From Promethearchaeota archaeon (GTDB lineage Archaea > Asgardarchaeota > Lokiarchaeia > Sigyniarchaeales > SOKP01): 64,000 nt of DNA. The position numbers and the translations under genes were made by a program. The stretch's first letter is position 1; each line of letters begins with the position of its first letter. Below, one piece after another: positions 1 to 8,780 of the stretch. Location: the NCBI GenBank assembly GCA_016839555.1, contig JAEOUA010000008.1, positions 248,001 through 312,000 of the forward strand. Reading direction: 5' to 3'. The notes beneath the pieces were generated by a model, which saw only the letters and a list, made by a program, of their open reading frames with translations, did no database searches and was not told the DNA's origin.

Positions 1-1
1 T

Positions 2-1132
2 AAACTTGGAAGTAAGGATATTGAAGGGAAACTAACATATCTGGGCTCTCAAGTTTGGCGATATCCTAACGTGAGAAAAATAGAAAAAGTAGTCCCGGAA
101 ATCAAACCAAACGAGGTCTTAATAAAAGTAAAACGAGTTGGTATCTGTGGATCCGATGTCCACATGGCACAGACAGATAAAGAGGGATATATCTATTATC
201 CAGGCTTGACCGCATTTCCAGTAATTTTAGGGCATGAATTTGCGGGAGAGATTGTAAAAGCAGGAATTCGCGCAATAAATAAAAGAACTAATCAACCATT
301 TGAAGGGGGAGAACCGGTGACTGTAGAAGAAATGGTATGGTGTGGAGAATGCCGTCCTTGTTGTGATGGGTTTCCAAACCATTGTGAGCGCCTCCAAGAA
401 ATAGGATTTTCCATAGATGGCGCCTATGCTGAATATATTGCCGTACCGGCGAAATTGTGTTGGAGCTTAAATAAATTAAAAAATCGATATGATGACATTT
501 TTAAGATTGGGAGTTTAGTTGAACCCACATCAGTAGCATATAATGCCGTAATAGAACGAGGCGGAGGAATAAGACCTGGAGAAAATGTGGTAATTTTAGG
601 TGGGGGTCCTATTGGTCTTGCTGCAACTAAGATTTTAAAAACAGCGGGAGCCGCAATATGCATAGTCTCAGAACCAGAAGAGAGTCGAGCAAATCTGGCA
701 AAAAAGATGGGCGCTGATTATGTTATTAATCCCCAAAAAGAAAGTTTTGTCGAAGAAGTAAAAGAATATACGGATAATGAAGGAGCGAAGCTTTATTTAG
801 AAGCTACAGGATTGCCCCATATAGTAACCGACGATATACAAAATGCAATCTGGGAATGCAAGGCTGTTAATAGCACAGTAGTAATCGTGGCAAGAGCAGA
901 ACAGAGAATGCCCGTATGCGGTGAATATTTCCAAGTTAGAAGGGCAAGAATAGTTGGCGCCCAAGGACATTCAGGACATGGCACATTTCCTAATGTCATT
1001 AGTGCGATGAGCGCTGGTATGGATATGACCCCAATGATCACAAAGGAAATCAGTTTAGAAGAAGCTCCTGAGAATTTAAAAATCCTTCAAACAGATAAAG
1101 AAAATTGCAAAATAAGTATAAAAATTAGTTAA
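2..1132 (+). CDS. iolM: scyllo-inosose 3-dehydrogenase-like Zn alcohol dehydrogenase (5' end outside window)
   Basis: Medium-chain zinc alcohol dehydrogenase. The frame is open to the first base of the window, so the N-terminus is missing. The GTG at 71 is not the real start, because the residues before it (ending LGSQVWRYPN) match the N-terminal region of Thermotoga IolM as I remember it. Visible motifs: catalytic-zinc region GICGSDVH, the GHE motif, a structural zinc cluster with CGECRPC and a later Cys, and the Rossmann nucleotide loop GGGPIGLAA. The C-terminal half also carries the subfamily stretch GAQGHSGHGTFP. IolM oxidises 2-keto-myo-inositol (scyllo-inosose) at C3 with NAD+ in a non-phosphorylating inositol pathway. 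Genes resembling iolO and iolN follow within 3 kb, which supports this over a general polyol dehydrogenase. Family assignment is very safe; the exact substrate is inferred. Confidence 0.85.
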   Translation, partial: KLGSKDIEGKLTYLGSQVWRYPNVRKIEKVVPEIKPNEVLIKVKRVGICGSDVHMAQTDKEGYIYYPGLTAFPVILGHEFAGEIVKAGIRAINKRTNQPFEGGEPVTVEEMVWCGECRPCCDGFPNHCERLQEIGFSIDGAYAEYIAVPAKLCWSLNKLKNRYDDIFKIGSLVEPTSVAYNAVIERGGGIRPGENVVILGGGPIGLAATKILKTAGAAICIVSEPEESRANLAKKMGADYVINPQKESFVEEVKEYTDNEGAKLYLEATGLPHIVTDDIQNAIWECKAVNSTVVIVARAEQRMPVCGEYFQVRRARIVGAQGHSGHGTFPNVISAMSAGMDMTPMITKEISLEEAPENLKILQTDKENCKISIKIS

Positions 1133-1151
1133 ATTAAGTTAAACTTAATTT
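1131..1151. terminator. palindrome between convergent genes, candidate bidirectional terminator
   Basis: The arms AAATTAAGT and ACTTAATTT form a 9-bp perfect hairpin with a 3-nt loop. It overlaps the stop codon of the upstream dehydrogenase and lies 7 bp before the end of the convergent trmO-like gene. T-rich sequence follows on the plus strand. A terminator role is inferred from position and symmetry only. Confidence 0.4.
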
Positions 1152-1157
1152 TCTATT

Positions 1158-1640
1158 TCAAATTGAATTATTTTTCATTTTTTTTATCTTATTTATCCAA
1201 TCAGGCACCCTAAGATTAATTATTTTTTCCAAAAATGGGATATATGGTTTTATATCTAAAATTGGGCTCTCATTGAAGGCGTCTAAATTTTTTACGAATA
1301 GTACATTTTCTTCTCTTTTTAGAAGTTCAGATATGGTTAAACAAATTGGATTTGGTCTCACTTGGGAGTGAGTGGAAAATATTCCTACTTCTGGAAACTT
1401 TGGATTGCCTTTAGGATGAACCTTTTTAATCTCTCTTCGTTTCATTGATACTAAATGCGCCCAATAGCATACTATTATATGGGAAAACTCTTCAATACCA
1501 TCTAAACATTCAATATACTCATCAAAAATGATTATTTTAGAAATAGTTTTTTTATTACCAATTGCTTTTAAGAGACTTTTATCTATAATATCTATATTTG
1601 TTTTAACTTCTCCTATTGGAATAATTTTAATTTCGGCCAT
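1158..1640 (-). CDS. trmO: TrmO/TsaA-like tRNA t6A37 N6-methyltransferase
   Basis: A 160-residue protein of the TrmO (UPF0066, YaeB) family, which uses S-adenosylmethionine to methylate N6-threonylcarbamoyladenosine at position 37 of some tRNAs. The order of conserved blocks is right for the family: an N-terminal beta strand with PIGEV, then LDGIEEFSHIIVCYW (family: L.G.....W.I.FWFH), VGIFSTHSQVRPNPICLT (family: G.FATRSP.RPNPIGLS) and NESPILDIKPYIP (family: D.TP.LDIKPY.P). The Arg-Pro-Asn-Pro core is intact. Length matches the short archaeal form without the C-terminal extension. It sits between inositol-type genes, convergent to iolM, with no obvious functional tie to them. Confidence 0.85.
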   Translation of the reverse strand: MAEIKIIPIGEVKTNIDIIDKSLLKAIGNKKTISKIIIFDEYIECLDGIEEFSHIIVCYWAHLVSMKRREIKKVHPKGNPKFPEVGIFSTHSQVRPNPICLTISELLKREENVLFVKNLDAFNESPILDIKPYIPFLEKIINLRVPDWINKIKKMKNNSI

Positions 1641-1724
1641 TTTGAATTAGATTTTTCGGGTTATTTTTAATGTATTGAAAAACTTTAGATGAAATTATAA
1701 ATATATGTTTAAATTATTTCAAAT

Positions 1725-2543
1725 TCATTCATTAAAAATATTTCGTAAATATTTTGCGCTTTCTTCAGCAACATCTTCAAAACTGGGCTTCATAATAGTT
1801 TCAAGCGAATAAAATCCTTTATAATCTGCATTTTTGAAAATATTTATAAAAGTTTTAAAGTCAAAATGTCCTGATCCTGGAGATCTTCTATTACAATCAG
1901 CTAAGTGAATATGACATATTTCGGAGACATTTTTTCTAAGATCATCCCAAATAGAATTAGGATCTTCCTCTAAATGGATATGAAATGTATCAACTAATAA
2001 TTTTATATTATCCGAATCTAATTTCTCTATTAATCCTAACGAATTTGAAAGGGTGTGATAAGAATCTATTTCGAATCTGTTAATTGGTTCCAGTGCTAAT
2101 AAAACATTTTGATCTTCTACTAGCTCTATACACTTAGTTAAAGAGGAAAAAATATTTTCTCTCTCCTTCTCTGGACTACTTTTATGTCTATATCGCCCTC
2201 TTATTAATCCTATTATTACTTTTGAATCACTTTTTGCCGCAAAATTAATATATTTACTTATGCGGTTAATTGCTTCTTTTCTTATGCTTCTTTTTTTATG
2301 CCCTAATGAATATCCATAACGGATATAAGTGCCTCCCGTTCCTAACGCCGGAATTTTCATATCAAATGAATTAATTACTTCCATTAATGCTTGTGTATCT
2401 ATTTTTTCGGGCTTCAAAATACTAAGTTCTATTCCAGAATATCCCAGTGGTTTTAGATATTCACATAATAAAGAAAATTTCTTAATTATTTCTTCTCGTT
2501 TAACCGTCAATTCATTTAAATTAGCGACTATACTTAAATTCAT
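1725..2543 (-). CDS. iolO: sugar isomerase/epimerase, IolO-like (5-keto-L-gluconate epimerase family)
   Basis: A 272-residue TIM-barrel protein of the xylose isomerase-like/AP endonuclease 2 superfamily. The expected metal-ligand positions are visible: Glu in ALEPINR, Asp-His in LVDTFHIHLEED, His in HIHLADCNR and Glu in YSLET. Blocks such as LGTGGTY, VIIGLIRGR and GSGHFDF recall Thermotoga IolO, a 5-keto-L-gluconate epimerase of the inositol pathway. Flanking genes resemble iolM and iolN, although they are on the other strand. It reads leftwards from a divergent start about 240 bp from the creatininase-type gene. The alternative is another ketose or hydroxypyruvate isomerase of the same fold. 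Fold and metal dependence are safe; the substrate is inferred from context. Confidence 0.78.
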   Translation of the reverse strand: MNLSIVANLNELTVKREEIIKKFSLLCEYLKPLGYSGIELSILKPEKIDTQALMEVINSFDMKIPALGTGGTYIRYGYSLGHKKRSIRKEAINRISKYINFAAKSDSKVIIGLIRGRYRHKSSPEKERENIFSSLTKCIELVEDQNVLLALEPINRFEIDSYHTLSNSLGLIEKLDSDNIKLLVDTFHIHLEEDPNSIWDDLRKNVSEICHIHLADCNRRSPGSGHFDFKTFINIFKNADYKGFYSLETIMKPSFEDVAEESAKYLRNIFNE

Positions 2544-2779
2544 TTTCCTATCCTCCTTATATCTACAATAATAACAACATTTAACATTAAATTTATCATT
2601 TCCATAGTTTAGATTTTTAAAAAAAGATAATAAAAATCTTATTATTTTTAAAGTTCCTCTTTATTCATCGCTATTCCAAGCAGCTTTATTAAATTATAAG
2701 TACTTTTATCCTTAAGGAATAAACTTTTTAATCGCATTTTCTTACTATTCCATATATATTTAAGAAAATAACTAATTTT

Positions 2780-3766
2780 GTGAAGAAAATGGGAAATTGG
2801 GAATTTCCAAGACCAGGAAAAATAGAAAGTTCCGATCCAAAATTGTATCTCCAAAATATGAATATGACGGATGTGAAGGAACGTTTAGAAGTTAATGATC
2901 TAATTATTTTAGTTGTCGGAAGTGTTGAAAATCATGGACCATCGTGTCCATTAGGGCAAGATACCTACCAATGCACGCGAATGTCAGAGATTATTGCGGA
3001 AAAGACAAGTTGTACCTTGGCACCACCCGTATTCTACGGATCTCATCCGTTCCATCATGTAGGCATGCCAGGAACAATAGTGATCCCCGAAGAGATCTTT
3101 ATTGGGCAATTGAGAGCTATCATGGCAGGACTTTGGAATATGGGATTCAGGAAGCAGATAATCTTTAATAATCATGGGCAAGAATATGTAATACCCACGG
3201 CGTTACATCAATTTGCAAAGCGATATCAAGTCCCTGCAATTCTCTTGAATTATAATTGGTACCACGGTATTTCGGAATTAATTTCTGGAAAAGACGTAGG
3301 TAATTTAGAAAGTGGTTTTGAAACGACTTTCGTACATGCTGATGAAGTGGAAACTTCATTTGCCATGGCATTATTTCCAGAATACGTAGCGGAGCAAAAG
3401 CGGCAAGACACCACTCCAAGAGGATTTTTAGAGTCGAAATTCTTTGATAAAGCAGGAAATTGCCTGCATCGTCCTATTACATGGTATGGGGCAGTTGGAG
3501 CAGGTCCAGTTGAATTCGCTGCGTATCCAGAGGGATGTGTGGGGGCTCAAACCAAAGCAACACCAGAAAAGGCGGAAAAAGCTATAAATAAGATATTGGA
3601 TACTTTTGAAGAAATGGTAAATATGATTTTAGAAAAGTATCCACCAGGCACATTACCCGAGTGGAAAGAGATGACTCAAAGATTTAGTGAAAAAGAAATG
3701 GAACTATTATTGAAAGGACCTCTTAATGGTGGAAAACATATTTACACCATTTGTTATCCACCTTAA
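2780..3766 (+). CDS. iolN: creatininase-family hydrolase, IolN-like (diketo-inositol hydrolase)
   Basis: About 328 residues of the creatininase/creatinine amidohydrolase family. Metal-binding positions are visible: Glu50 and His52 in SVENHGP, Asp61 in LGQDT, His92/93 in FHHVGMPGT, Asn-His-Gly at 131-133 and Glu in HADEVETS. In the Thermotoga inositol pathway a creatininase-like enzyme, IolN, hydrolyses the ring of 3-oxo-scyllo-inosose made by IolM, so the iolM and iolO neighbours make this the best guess. The GTG at 2780 and an ATG at 2789 are both possible starts; a TATA-like stretch lies near 2750-2762. A run of T follows the stop. Creatininase fold is near certain; the ring-opening role is inferred. 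Confidence 0.75.
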   Translation: MKKMGNWEFPRPGKIESSDPKLYLQNMNMTDVKERLEVNDLIILVVGSVENHGPSCPLGQDTYQCTRMSEIIAEKTSCTLAPPVFYGSHPFHHVGMPGTIVIPEEIFIGQLRAIMAGLWNMGFRKQIIFNNHGQEYVIPTALHQFAKRYQVPAILLNYNWYHGISELISGKDVGNLESGFETTFVHADEVETSFAMALFPEYVAEQKRQDTTPRGFLESKFFDKAGNCLHRPITWYGAVGAGPVEFAAYPEGCVGAQTKATPEKAEKAINKILDTFEEMVNMILEKYPPGTLPEWKEMTQRFSEKEMELLLKGPLNGGKHIYTICYPP

Positions 3767-4097
3767 TTTTTTTTATTTTTTTTGAATTTTTTAAAAATTT
3801 TAATTTATTTTTAAGGTAATACGTGAAAATTAAATTTCTTTAATTTGATTTCGTATCTTTAATTTCTAATTTTAATCATCAGTTTATTTAAAAGATAAAA
3901 AATCATATTTGAAAAACTGAACATTATTTAATCATGTATATTATATAACGAAAAGAATTATAGATTTATTGGGATCTCCTATTGAAAATAAATAATTTTA
4001 AATATCCGAACTTTGTTATGATTATAATTATAACCTAACTTTTTTTTTAAGAAATTAATTAGATTTAGAACAAGTGTTGAAAAGAGGGGTTGAATAT
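3767..4097. other. intergenic, AT-rich, T-run terminator at its left end
   Basis: About 330 bp without a convincing gene on either strand. The first 30 bases after the iolN-like stop are almost all T with a few A, which fits an archaeal oligo-T terminator. The rest is AT-rich and probably holds the promoter of the small gene at 4098. Confidence 0.5.
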
Positions 4098-4391
4098 ATG
4101 GCAAATCTGGAGGAAGAAATACAAAAATACCTTTCATATTTTAAAAAGAAATTATACTATTTTAATCAAGAAGAGATTGATCAAATTTTAATCTCTGATA
4201 ATTATTTTAAATTCATCAATACTGTTTATGACTATTTTAACTCACAAGTGGCCTCAAATAATACTGGAAAACAGCGATTAAATATAGAATGTTATATCGA
4301 CGCTGATGAAGTTATAAATAAATTTTGGCTCGATCTCTTAGGAAATAAAATTAATGACTCAATTAAGTCTTATTTAAAAATTGGGACTTAA
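4098..4391 (+). CDS. hypothetical protein, small and helical
   Basis: A 97-residue acidic and lysine-rich protein that I do not recognise. The ATG at 4098 is chosen because a purine-rich GAGGGG lies 9-14 bases upstream; a GTG at 4074 would add eight residues. Composition suggests mostly alpha helix (LEEEIQKYLSYFKKKLYYF), with no signal peptide, membrane span or cysteine pair. It is a single gene, convergent with the Fe-S operon to its right. Confidence 0.55.
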   Translation: MANLEEEIQKYLSYFKKKLYYFNQEEIDQILISDNYFKFINTVYDYFNSQVASNNTGKQRLNIECYIDADEVINKFWLDLLGNKINDSIKSYLKIGT

Positions 4392-4490
4392 TTATATTTA
4401 ATTTTTAATAAAAATAAGTTTTTATTTTTTAAATATGAGGATTAATCTATAGTAAAGTAATTTTTTTAGAGATTTAAGAAAAGAGAAGAA

Positions 4491-4512
4491 ACCGGCAGGA
4501 TTCAAACCTGCT
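4491..4512 (-). other. tRNA T-arm-like hairpin after the Fe-S operon
   Basis: On the minus strand a GCAGG stem, a TTTGAAT loop and a CCTGC stem are followed by CGG. This matches the T-arm and first acceptor bases of the intact tRNA-Arg at 8781-8853, with one loop difference (C to T). No D-arm or anticodon arm lies beside it. It sits 14 bases past the stop of the CCG-domain gene, so it may act as a transcript-end hairpin, or be a relic of a tRNA 3' end such as an old attachment site. The resemblance is seen; the role is open. Confidence 0.55.
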
Positions 4513-4525
4513 TTATTTCAAATTT

Positions 4526-5767
4526 TTATTTTTTAAGTGCATTTAAGAATAATTCGATAAGATCAATCATCACCATATCTGAACCTAATTCATCTATAGC
4601 ATCAGAAAGATTTCTGAAACAAAAGGGACAAGTGCTAACTAGGAATTGTACATTTAAATCTTCTGCTTCTTTTACTCTATTTTTCGCCATTTCGAGGGAT
4701 AGCTCGGGAAATCCTTTTCTTAAACCTCCACCAGCCCCACAACACATTGCTGCTTCCCGATTTGTTTTCATTTCTGAGAAAACTGATATTTTGCGTAATA
4801 TCTTTCTGGGAATATCGTATATGCCCATATGACGTCCTAAATGGCAAGGATCATGATAAGTTGTCGTTTTTTCCAACTTTTCCAATTTAATATCATTATT
4901 TGCTAATAATTCCTCTAAAAACTCTACTGTGTGCTGAACCTGAATTCCTTCTAAGAGGTTCCCATAATCTTTCTTTAAAGTACGATAACAACCAGCGCAA
5001 CTTGTAACGATTTTTTTAATTCCTTTATCTTTAAATAATTTAGCATTTAAATTAGCTACTTTTTCAAATGCCTTCTTATCGCCTGTACGTAAAGCTACAC
5101 TTCCGCAACAAATTTCATTTTCTCCTAAAATTCCAAAATCCACATCTAATATATTAAAGATTTTAGCAGTAGCTATAGCTATTCTTTGAATTTTAGGAGT
5201 TAAAGCGGTTGTACACCCAACATAATATAAAATATCCGCCTTCTCCTTGTCAAGATCCTTAATTTTAAAATCTAGCTTTTTAATCCAATCATTTTTATCT
5301 TTATTATTTCTTTCATATGGATTTAACAATTCTACTAAAGCTTTATTCATGGCTTCATGAGGTTCAAGAGCATATCCCGCTTCAACTAAATCTGCTCTTA
5401 AAGCTTCAAATACCTCTACTTGAGCCATCCATTTTGCATTAGCAAAATCAATATATTTATTATGAGAATTATGACAAAAATCATCACATGCTCCACATAC
5501 TGAGCATTGAAAAAAAATCTCACTAAGTTCCTGGCTTAATTCAAGATCTCCCCATATTAAGCCTTTTAAGATAATATTTTTACCTCGAGCAAAAAACGGC
5601 TCAAAATTAGGAGTAAGATTTGTTTTATATACCGGACATACATAATAGAAGTTTTTTTCTGGCCAATTTGCAACTCTACATTGACCACAATGTACGCAAG
5701 ATAACGCAGCATCTTTTACTTTTAATAAATTTTTTAATCTATCTTCTTTAACAGCCATATGAAACAC
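4526..5767 (-). CDS. CCG-domain iron-sulfur protein, GlcF/GlpC/HdrD-like
   Basis: A 413-residue electron-transfer subunit. The N-terminal ferredoxin-like part has two cysteine clusters, CVHCGQC with a distal CP, and CSVCGACDDFC. Two CCG (cysteine-rich) domains follow: one with GCTT, ICCGS and SCAGC, and one with DPCHLGR, MCCGAGGG and TCPFC. This is the layout of the Fe-S subunit of glycolate or lactate oxidase and of HdrD. Its start lies 2 bp after the stop of the GlcD-like flavoprotein, so the two almost certainly form one membrane-peripheral complex that passes electrons from an alpha-hydroxy acid to a quinone, thiol or disulfide acceptor. The acceptor cannot be read from the sequence. It is the last gene of a four-gene operon. 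Confidence 0.85.
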   Translation of the reverse strand: MFHMAVKEDRLKNLLKVKDAALSCVHCGQCRVANWPEKNFYYVCPVYKTNLTPNFEPFFARGKNIILKGLIWGDLELSQELSEIFFQCSVCGACDDFCHNSHNKYIDFANAKWMAQVEVFEALRADLVEAGYALEPHEAMNKALVELLNPYERNNKDKNDWIKKLDFKIKDLDKEKADILYYVGCTTALTPKIQRIAIATAKIFNILDVDFGILGENEICCGSVALRTGDKKAFEKVANLNAKLFKDKGIKKIVTSCAGCYRTLKKDYGNLLEGIQVQHTVEFLEELLANNDIKLEKLEKTTTYHDPCHLGRHMGIYDIPRKILRKISVFSEMKTNREAAMCCGAGGGLRKGFPELSLEMAKNRVKEAEDLNVQFLVSTCPFCFRNLSDAIDELGSDMVMIDLIELFLNALKK

Positions 5768-5769
5768 CT

Positions 5770-7281
5770 TTAATATTCGTCTCCCAGGTAGAATTTTCCA
5801 GGAGATATAATACCATTAGGATCCAGAGCTTTTTTAATGCTAATCATAAAATTATAATATTCTGAGGTTAGTGCTCCAGAATCAACTAAAGCTCTTCCAA
5901 TTATTTCTCCCATCCAATAGTGAATTCCTCCTAATTCTTTTATTTGGGAAATAATCATGTCTTTCCATAATTCATATTGAATTTCTCTATTCTTGGGTTC
6001 TGAATGAATGGCTAATCCTCCTGTTACATCAATATAAGTAGGGTTACATCCAAACGCTATAAAATTAGCTCCTCCGCCCCCAATATCCCATAATTTTTTA
6101 GTATTTCTAGTGGTCCAATCATTATAGAATTTTACATAATCTGGTAATTGATAAGTTGGGCATTTTAAACAAGTTCCTAATGATGTTCCTTCAGGACCAT
6201 ATAATCCCCAATAGATATGTGCCCACTGCCAGCGTCCATTCTCTTCATAAAACCATTTTCCTAAATTTCCTTCTTCTACGGTATCTCCCAATTTTCTTAA
6301 TTCATAATTTGAAGCTACTTTTTCTATTTTCTCCACATTAATCTCTAATTCTTTTTGAGAATCTGCTACAGCAGTATAAAAGAGCACGCTCCCTTCTACT
6401 CTCGCATTGACTAAATTCTTTTTAATCTTAAACATGGTAAGAAGGCTAGTATAACCCTTAGTATAATAATAAAAATCATGTAGAGGAAGTCTTCGATGTT
6501 GCCATTCTGACATCACATTTGTTCCTTTCACCGCTTCACTCATATCTTCAGAACTATTTATTTGATAAGTGCTATAAGCAGCATATTCTGGGATTGGATA
6601 AATTTGTAAAGATGCTTTAGTTTTAATCCCATGAATGCCTACATCTCCCAAAAATAAACCCGAATAATCTGGTCCTAAACCAAATCGTGTGAAGGGTTTT
6701 TCACAGAAAGAATTGGCTTTTGCCCCTGTATAAATAATATCACCCATAGGTAAAACTACTTCAAGCCCGACACATTGCTCGGTAACATTTCCATACATAG
6801 CAGCACCTCCGCCACCTACAGAATTATTCGAAAGCCCTCCTCCAACTGTTGCTGAAAAGCCTGATGCAGGACCGGTTGAACCTGTATAATAACCAATGCC
6901 TACATGGCTAAGTTGTTCACATAATTCGCTCCACGAGATACCTACTTCCACAGTGACAATATAATTTTTTAAATCTATATCTAATATTTTATCCATTCTT
7001 GTTAGATCAAGCACAATGCCTCCATCTCCTATTGGTTTGGCACCTCCTGTTAAATCTGCTCCACCGCCTCTTGGGATAACTTTAACTTTATCTTGATTAG
7101 CAATTTTTAAAATTTCTGAAATTTCTTCAGGAGATTGAGGTCTCACTACAATATCGGGTATCCCTTGTAATACAGTGTCACAATTCATTGAATAAGAATA
7201 ACAGATTGCCTTAGAATTTGAAATATATTTAGGTCCTACTATATCTTCTATCTTTTCATATGTATCTTCAATTGAATTCAT
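5770..7281 (-). CDS. FAD-linked oxidase, GlcD/D-lactate dehydrogenase-like
   Basis: A 503-residue flavoprotein of the vanillyl-alcohol oxidase/PCMH superfamily. The FAD-binding half has the pyrophosphate loop PRGGGADLTGG, then STGPASGFSATVGGGLSNN and GDVGIHGI, as in glycolate oxidase GlcD and D-lactate dehydrogenases. The C-terminal half fits the FAD-oxidase C domain and contains a glycine-rich segment (WDIGGGGANF). It is translationally close to the downstream Fe-S subunit (2-bp gap) and 49 bp from the upstream decarboxylase-family gene. Together with SCP2 and ADC-family genes, the complex may oxidise a hydroxy acid made or consumed by the decarboxylase. Family is safe; substrate unknown. 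Confidence 0.82.
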   Translation of the reverse strand: MNSIEDTYEKIEDIVGPKYISNSKAICYSYSMNCDTVLQGIPDIVVRPQSPEEISEILKIANQDKVKVIPRGGGADLTGGAKPIGDGGIVLDLTRMDKILDIDLKNYIVTVEVGISWSELCEQLSHVGIGYYTGSTGPASGFSATVGGGLSNNSVGGGGAAMYGNVTEQCVGLEVVLPMGDIIYTGAKANSFCEKPFTRFGLGPDYSGLFLGDVGIHGIKTKASLQIYPIPEYAAYSTYQINSSEDMSEAVKGTNVMSEWQHRRLPLHDFYYYTKGYTSLLTMFKIKKNLVNARVEGSVLFYTAVADSQKELEINVEKIEKVASNYELRKLGDTVEEGNLGKWFYEENGRWQWAHIYWGLYGPEGTSLGTCLKCPTYQLPDYVKFYNDWTTRNTKKLWDIGGGGANFIAFGCNPTYIDVTGGLAIHSEPKNREIQYELWKDMIISQIKELGGIHYWMGEIIGRALVDSGALTSEYYNFMISIKKALDPNGIISPGKFYLGDEY

Positions 7282-7330
7282 TAATTAATATCCACCTTTT
7301 TAAATAATAATAAAAATAAAAAAATTAGAG

Positions 7331-8083
7331 TTACTCTAAAATTTTCCCATTCGGGAGGGTTTGATCACATTCTACATAAAATCCCCCTAATGTTTTTCGA
7401 GCATCTTTTAAAACCTCATCACATATATCGTATTTTGAAAATTTAGATTTAACAAAATCTGTTTTCACTCCCAGCTTTTTTGAAAAATTTTCCCATTTCA
7501 TATTCGTTTGTGTTAATTGTCTTAGTGCATATTTTTTATTATCTGCAACATCAGGAATTAACTTTAAGTTAAATAAAGGCATATTTTCAACCATTCCTTT
7601 AGGATCCATCCCTGGAGGATTATCAAGAACTTCTGCTTTAATTTTTAAAAAAGTTATATTTTTTCGAGTTAAACTCCCTGTTATAATATTCCTACCATTT
7701 ATTTCCTGAATAGGAGAAAGTTTAATATCACATAGTTTCTTTGGGTAGCCCCAGATTTCTCTTCCGGCAGTCAAAGCTTCATCTGAATCCACATAAATAT
7801 TAAGCACGAAAGAGCCCTGCACATCCTTATAAGTACAATTGAGCAATATCAAATTTTCATTATAAGGCCCTACTGTAGAATCTGGATATTCAGAAATAAA
7901 GATTGAATCAAATCCATATTCAATAGGTTCTAATTCTGGCGGGAGATATTTTTCTTTTATACCAGGAGCACATTGAAAAAGTAATATTAATGCTCTCATT
8001 TTAGGATAAAGATAGGGAGGTGGAGGGAATAACCCACATTGCCTTGGCATTGAATAATCAATCTGTCGCTCATAATCTGCCAA
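7331..8083 (-). CDS. acetoacetate decarboxylase-family protein
   Basis: A 250-residue protein of the ADC family. The signature AGREIWGYPKK is intact. Lys115-Lys116 fall at the same numbers as the Schiff-base lysine pair of clostridial acetoacetate decarboxylase, and a Glu lies just upstream. The family also includes hydratases, aldolases and lactonase-like members, so decarboxylation of a beta-keto acid is likely but not proven. It is 13 bp downstream of an SCP2 gene and upstream of a flavoprotein/Fe-S pair in the same direction, suggesting one pathway for a keto or hydroxy acid. No signal peptide or membrane span is seen. Confidence 0.8.
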   Translation of the reverse strand: MADYERQIDYSMPRQCGLFPPPPYLYPKMRALILLFQCAPGIKEKYLPPELEPIEYGFDSIFISEYPDSTVGPYNENLILLNCTYKDVQGSFVLNIYVDSDEALTAGREIWGYPKKLCDIKLSPIQEINGRNIITGSLTRKNITFLKIKAEVLDNPPGMDPKGMVENMPLFNLKLIPDVADNKKYALRQLTQTNMKWENFSKKLGVKTDFVKSKFSKYDICDEVLKDARKTLGGFYVECDQTLPNGKILE

Positions 8084-8096
8084 TTAAATTACCTCC

Positions 8097-8561
8097 TTAT
8101 TCCTCCTCTCCTAAATCATATTGAGTAAAAAAACTAGTATCTGTCTTTTCAACAGCATTAGCTAATTCCATAGCTGCTCTCGCATATCTCATGGCTAAAC
8201 TCATATCTCCATCGAGTTTCAATTTTCCTTGCATAAGGCATTGTATAGGATCAATTTCCTTGAATGCCAATTTTCGCCACGTTGAAAATGGAGCACTTAA
8301 AGTCATAATTGGTTCTCTTGGAAGTTCTTCACCAGGAGCAAGTAATTGGATTCCTAGACATTCTCCATCTTTAAGATCTAAAAAACTAACCACATTATCC
8401 TCAATTTCACCACAAGCTTCCATAATAAAAACCATTCCACCTTCAAAATCTACTCCCCATCCCTTTGCAGCTTCTTGATAGCTAGGTGTATTATTTAATG
8501 CTTCACAATATTCCGCAGCCCATTTCTTTCCAACTTCTTTCAATTCATCAAATTTAACCAT
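8097..8561 (-). CDS. SCP2 sterol-carrier-like domain protein
   Basis: A 154-residue protein whose C-terminal two thirds fit the SCP2 fold. It has the typical late segment GKLKLDGDMSLAMRYARAAM followed by an amphipathic helix. SCP2 domains form a hydrophobic tunnel that binds lipids or acyl-CoA; in archaea their ligands are unknown. It is the first gene of the operon SCP2, ADC-family, GlcD-like, Fe-S. That position suggests it presents or stores a hydrophobic substrate for those enzymes, which is inference. It is one of three SCP2-like proteins within the first 14 kb. Confidence 0.78.
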   Translation of the reverse strand: MVKFDELKEVGKKWAAEYCEALNNTPSYQEAAKGWGVDFEGGMVFIMEACGEIEDNVVSFLDLKDGECLGIQLLAPGEELPREPIMTLSAPFSTWRKLAFKEIDPIQCLMQGKLKLDGDMSLAMRYARAAMELANAVEKTDTSFFTQYDLGEEE

Positions 8562-8780
8562 CTTAAAACACCATCAAATAATTTTTACAATGAATATTAT
8601 ATTTACTGAGTCTATTTAATAATTATCTTTATTTATATTATATTTAAATATTATTCGTGAACTTATACATTTGGAAAAGTTTAATTAATTAGAAAGAATT
8701 GTAGAAAAGAATAAAGTATTGGCTAAGTGGAAGATAAACAGATCTGACAAAAAATTTTTAAAAAAAGATAAGAAAATAAA

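Noticed and set aside
2648..2854. 68-codon ORF on the minus strand
   Set aside because: It overlaps the start of the creatininase-type gene and its promoter, and is rich in Trp, Phe and Lys without any family pattern.
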